The translations under genes and the position numbers were made by a program. From positions 21,988 through 85,987 of the forward strand of contig NZ_JAKVIR010000027.1 in NCBI RefSeq assembly GCF_022601975.1: a stretch of 64,000 nucleotides of DNA. The letters run 5' to 3'. A model generated the notes under the pieces. The model did no database searches and had not been told where the DNA came from. It saw nothing but the letters and a program-made list of their open reading frames with translations. Below, in pieces: positions 61,331-64,000 of this stretch. This DNA comes from Pontibacter sp. E15-1 (GTDB lineage: Bacteria; Bacteroidota; Bacteroidia; Cytophagales; Hymenobacteraceae). Position 1 is the stretch's first letter. Each line of letters opens with the position of its first letter.

Positions 61331-62320
61331 TCAAGCTTTACAGGAGTAATTATTAGCAAAATCAGCCTGATAAGGTATGCCTGACTTGACGATGGCAAAA
61401 GCCTGCTTGAGGAGCTTGTTACAGACAGCGATCAGAGCCAGCTTGCCGTTCTTCCCCTTGCCCACGAGCCGCTCGTAGAGCGCCTTGCAGGCGGCGTTCG
61501 ATTTTTTGGCCGAGAAGCTGCACATAAAAAGCTTGCTCCTGATCAAGCCTCCCCCCATTTTGGTGATCCGCACCCTGCCCCTGACACTGGTGCCGGATGT
61601 GAACTCCCGGGGCGACAGGCCTGCCTTGGCAATCAGCTGCCGGTAGTTGTCCACCTTCTGAAAGCCTCCGTAAAACAGCAGCAGCATAGCCGCCGTTTTT
61701 CTGCCAATCCCGGGAATGGAGGAGAGCAGTTTGATCTCCCTCTCATAAGTCTTCTCCAGGGAAGAAAGCAAGCGCTCCTCCATCTCGCGGACCTGCTTTT
61801 CAAGCAGCCTCAGTGTCTGCCTCAGGCTTTTGACGGCCACTTGGCTCACCACTGGCTTCCGGTCTAACGCTTCCAGGGAGTTGATGACCATGGTTTTCTG
61901 CTTGATGAGCTGTTCGATTACCTGCTCTAGTTGCCGGCATTCCACGATGACCTGCTCCTCCGGCTGCCAGCAGTCCACCTGGTTGTGCTCCCCGAAGCGC
62001 ATGATCCACTGGGCGTCCTTCCTGTCGCTCTTCCCTTTGCCCAGGCGCATCTGAATGTAACGCTTGATGACAACGGGATTCACCACGGCCACCTGCGTTC
62101 CCTGCTCCACCAGGTAGTAAGCCAACTGCAGGTAGTAAACACCGGTTGCTTCCATCACATACAGACTGTCTGCCCCGCAGCGCTTGACCAGCAGTTTGAA
62201 GCCAGCCTTGTCGTTGCCTGCCTCCATGTGCTGTGCCTTCCCATCAACCAGATGGCATATCACCAGCGACTCTTTACTTACATCAATGCCTACTACTTTC
62301 TGTTCTGCTTGTGGGACCAT
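61331..62320 (-). CDS. IS110-family transposase (DEDD recombinase)
   Basis: The 329-residue product has the IS110 N-terminal DEDD RuvC-like domain: GIDVSKESL (Asp), YVMEATGVYY (Glu), GKSDRKDAQ (Asp pair), and the C-terminal Tnp_20-type domain with SIPGIGRKTAAMLL and KMGGGLIRSKLFMCSFSA, holding the candidate serine. The length is typical of the family. IS110 elements have no terminal inverted repeats of note and normally make no target duplication, so the element ends cannot be fixed here. The gene looks intact, with no frameshift, so the element may be active. It lies between the beta-helix/PA14 gene and its truncated paralogue. Confidence 0.9.
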   Translation of the reverse strand: MVPQAEQKVVGIDVSKESLVICHLVDGKAQHMEAGNDKAGFKLLVKRCGADSLYVMEATGVYYLQLAYYLVEQGTQVAVVNPVVIKRYIQMRLGKGKSDRKDAQWIMRFGEHNQVDCWQPEEQVIVECRQLEQVIEQLIKQKTMVINSLEALDRKPVVSQVAVKSLRQTLRLLEKQVREMEERLLSSLEKTYEREIKLLSSIPGIGRKTAAMLLLFYGGFQKVDNYRQLIAKAGLSPREFTSGTSVRGRVRITKMGGGLIRSKLFMCSFSAKKSNAACKALYERLVGKGKNGKLALIAVCNKLLKQAFAIVKSGIPYQADFANNYSCKA

Positions 62321-62540
62321 AACTTTAAGTATTAGTAAGTGTGTAAACTAGATAAACTTGAAGAGGAGACTATGGCGGCTTTCTCTATCCTGATGCAAGC
62401 TTCAATGCTTTATGGAGCTGTCCGAAGTAACCATAGAAAAGGAAGGGGATTCTCATGTTTAACAGGCTCTAAAGACCAAATACGCTTAGAAATCTTTATC
62501 CCTCCTCTCTACTCTTTGTATACAAGTTAATATGTAATGA
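61331..62540 (-). mobile_element. IS110-family insertion sequence (boundaries approximate)
   Basis: The element consists of the intact transposase gene plus non-coding flanks of unknown length. In IS110-group members a long non-coding left end lies upstream of the gene, so bases from 62321 to about 62540 are tentatively included. No terminal repeat confirms either end. Confidence 0.6.
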
Positions 62541-62795
62541 CAAACATAGGATATGCTTTGATGCTGTTAGTCTCTTTTGGGGTATTGGGTGAGGCGAATT
62601 TAAGTAAATCAGGATTTACATTATGACGCAGAGATATGCTCTGAGCGAACACTATGAGAATACAATCCTCCGCTAAAAAATGGTTTTGCCTTGGTAACTG
62701 GATAGGGGTAGTTTTTCGACACGATGAAATAGCCTGTCAGTACATTTGGCAGTGCATAACTCCCAAAGGCATATTGTCTACTGGTGTGTTAAAAC
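62541..62795 (+). other. Intergenic stretch, no gene seen
   Basis: No credible gene is visible. Short frames here (for example on the plus strand from 62654) run into the long terminator stem and lack protein-like composition. Confidence 0.4.
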
Positions 62796-62860
62796 ATATA
62801 GCAGCCGTAAACAGAAAGGCCCGCAACAATTGCTGGCCTTTCTGTTTACGGCTGCTATAT
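62796..62860 (-). terminator. Very long near-perfect-stem terminator of the truncated PA14 gene
   Basis: Arms 62796-62821 and 62835-62860 are perfect over 26 bp, and an inner GCAA/TTGC pair extends the stem beyond one mismatch. It lies 15 bases past the stop codon on the minus strand and resembles the hairpin at 57949-58015. Confidence 0.75.
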
Positions 62861-62875
62861 AGGAGAAATCAGGAA

Positions 62876-63931
62876 CTACTTCATGTATACTTTAAGGCTA
62901 TTTGAGTTGCCTTGATTATCTGTGTATTTAATTAGATAAAGACCTGCTTTCATCTTCAAACCCGAGAGATCGAGTTCTAGTTTACTGTCTTCTAATTCCA
63001 CTGAATTGCTCTGGTATATAACTTGTCCAGTCGGACTCAACAATACTAATTGTTGCAGTTCCATAATCTGATTCCTGAAATTAAGTGTAATCTTACTGCT
63101 GAATGGATTTGGATAAGCGATGGTTTTTTGAGAATTGATGTCAACATCAGCGATCTCTAATGTTGATGCAACAGCTGTTGTACCAACGGTTGTAGTATAA
63201 GGCGAGAGTCTATTGCCAACTATCGGTCTTTCCATTATGCCGCTTGGCAGCTGCCATCCTACGGCCAGATTGTCGCCGCCGCCGCCCTCTATGTGCAGAG
63301 CTTCAATATAGTAACGCTTACCTGCCTGAAGCATGATCTTAGCGGATTGCTGTGACGGGTACTTAACCCACTCGCGTGAGTAAGTATAGTTGTCTGTAAA
63401 AGCAATCCTGACTTTGGAGGCAGGGTCCTCGGTGGAGCTCAGATAAAGTTCTGCTTTATCGTCGGCAGCGATCCAGAAGGTGTACTGACCATTCTCTGGG
63501 GCTGTAACAAATCCTCGGACACGCTGTCCGTAATTATCGCTCACGTTGGAAGGAGCCTCAAACAGCGTCAACTCAGAAATGCTGGTGGGGGGACTAGCGG
63601 TCGGGATGTCACTATAGTTGGTAGAATGCACATTAGACCAATATTCTCGCGTAATTTTACCTGTAGTGGATGGTGTTTCTGGATTTGTAGAACCGCCTTT
63701 ACTTGGTCCCAAGACTATATTATTCAGCTGAAGTTTTTGTTGCCAACTCAAAAATTCGTCTTTCTCTGTTTGTTTCGTTATTGGGTTTGGCAGAAATGTA
63801 TTGTTAGAGTAAGTTGCTTTTTCGGAAACAGATATGTCATTACGGTTATTAGGGTAGTTCCAGGCCATAACTCCTATTACATTATTTTCAATCAGATTAT
63901 TGAAAGTGATATTTTTGTTATAGTAACTCAA
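62876..63931 (-). pseudogene. 5'-truncated paralogue of the beta-helix/PA14 protein gene
   Basis: The 351-residue frame corresponds to the C-terminal part of the 58026-60854 product: end of the beta-helix (NNVIGVMAW, NRNDISVSEKATYSNNTFLPNPI), the conserved linker KQTEKDEFLSWQQKL, one PA14 domain (FEAPSNVSDNYGQRVRGF, GKRYYIEAL, GGDNLAVGWQLPSG), and a type A CTD (AYPNPFSSKITL, AGLYLIKYTD). About 310 N-terminal residues including the signal peptide are missing. Upstream of 63931 the frame soon hits a stop (63947-63949) and no other frame continues the homology, so the gene is broken near 63925-63940. There is no ATG at its apparent start. It is probably non-functional unless joined to another coding segment outside the window. 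Confidence 0.75.
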
Positions 63932-64000
63932 GTTGTGTGGTAGGCTCTAAAGGTAAAAAGAAAAATGGTTGGCTAACAAGAAGCCAAGCACCTTTAGCAG

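Noticed and set aside
62339..62905. Two short plus-strand frames near the IS110 gene (62339-62530 and 62654-62905)
   Set aside because: The first lies in the probable non-coding end of the element; the second runs through the long terminator stem. Neither has protein-like composition.

Overview
This 64 kb window comes from a Bacteroidota chromosome of moderate GC content, most likely a member of the Cytophagales/Hymenobacteraceae (Pontibacter-like). The evidence is several secreted proteins ending in type IX secretion system (T9SS) C-terminal domains, two PorP/SprF-family proteins, Bacteroidota-type promoter boxes (TAnnTTTG) and no Shine-Dalgarno dependence. The taxon is inferred; no rRNA or tRNA gene was seen. 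All product names rest on motif recognition in the translated sequence, because no database search could be run.

Region 1 (1-23.7 kb) is ordinary housekeeping and envelope content. It holds the 3' end of an M28 peptidase, outer-membrane beta-barrels, an SDR oxidoreductase, a Nudix hydrolase, a GH3 lipoprotein, a rhomboid protease overlapping a VTT-family membrane protein, a 3D/RlpA-like protein, a voltage-gated-type ion channel with an unusual pore motif, a fatty-acid-hydroxylase-family membrane enzyme, a YejK/NdpA-like nucleoid-associated protein, two small Spy-like secreted proteins, a five-PAS histidine kinase with its single-domain response regulator, and a copper-type P1B ATPase followed by a small HMA protein.

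Region 2 (24-51 kb) is the most distinctive part: an exopolysaccharide locus bracketed by two outward-facing T9SS modules. The core (31.9-44.6 kb) has an initiating undecaprenyl-phosphate sugar transferase, a WecG/TagA glycosyltransferase, a nucleotide-sugar block (glucose-1-phosphate cytidylyltransferase, SDR, RmlC-like epimerase, SAF-domain oxidoreductase, second nucleotidyltransferase), GT4 and GT61 glycosyltransferases, and an AlgX/J-like plus AlgI-like O-acetylation pair. On the left (minus strand) is a 1948-residue repeat protein with a gliding-motility-type (type B) CTD followed at once by a PorP/SprF gene. On the right (plus strand) is a 1680-residue protein with an SGNH hydrolase domain, many Ig-like repeats and a type B CTD, also followed at once by a PorP/SprF gene. 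No flippase, polymerase or export gene is present in the window.

Region 3 (51-64 kb) is a group of modular secreted proteins with type A CTDs: a double-LamG protein, a PQQ-type sugar dehydrogenase fused to PKD/Ig/LamG, and a beta-helix protein with two PA14 domains. Next come an IS110-family transposase and a 5'-truncated paralogue of the beta-helix/PA14 gene, whose break may mark another mobile element running off the window.

Taken together, regions 2 and 3 look like a system that makes, acetylates, displays and remodels a surface polysaccharide with T9SS-delivered adhesins and enzymes. The two points most worth following are the CDP-sugar block, which lacks the usual CDP-glucose 4,6-dehydratase, and the back-to-back pairing of O-acetylation genes with a secreted SGNH protein.
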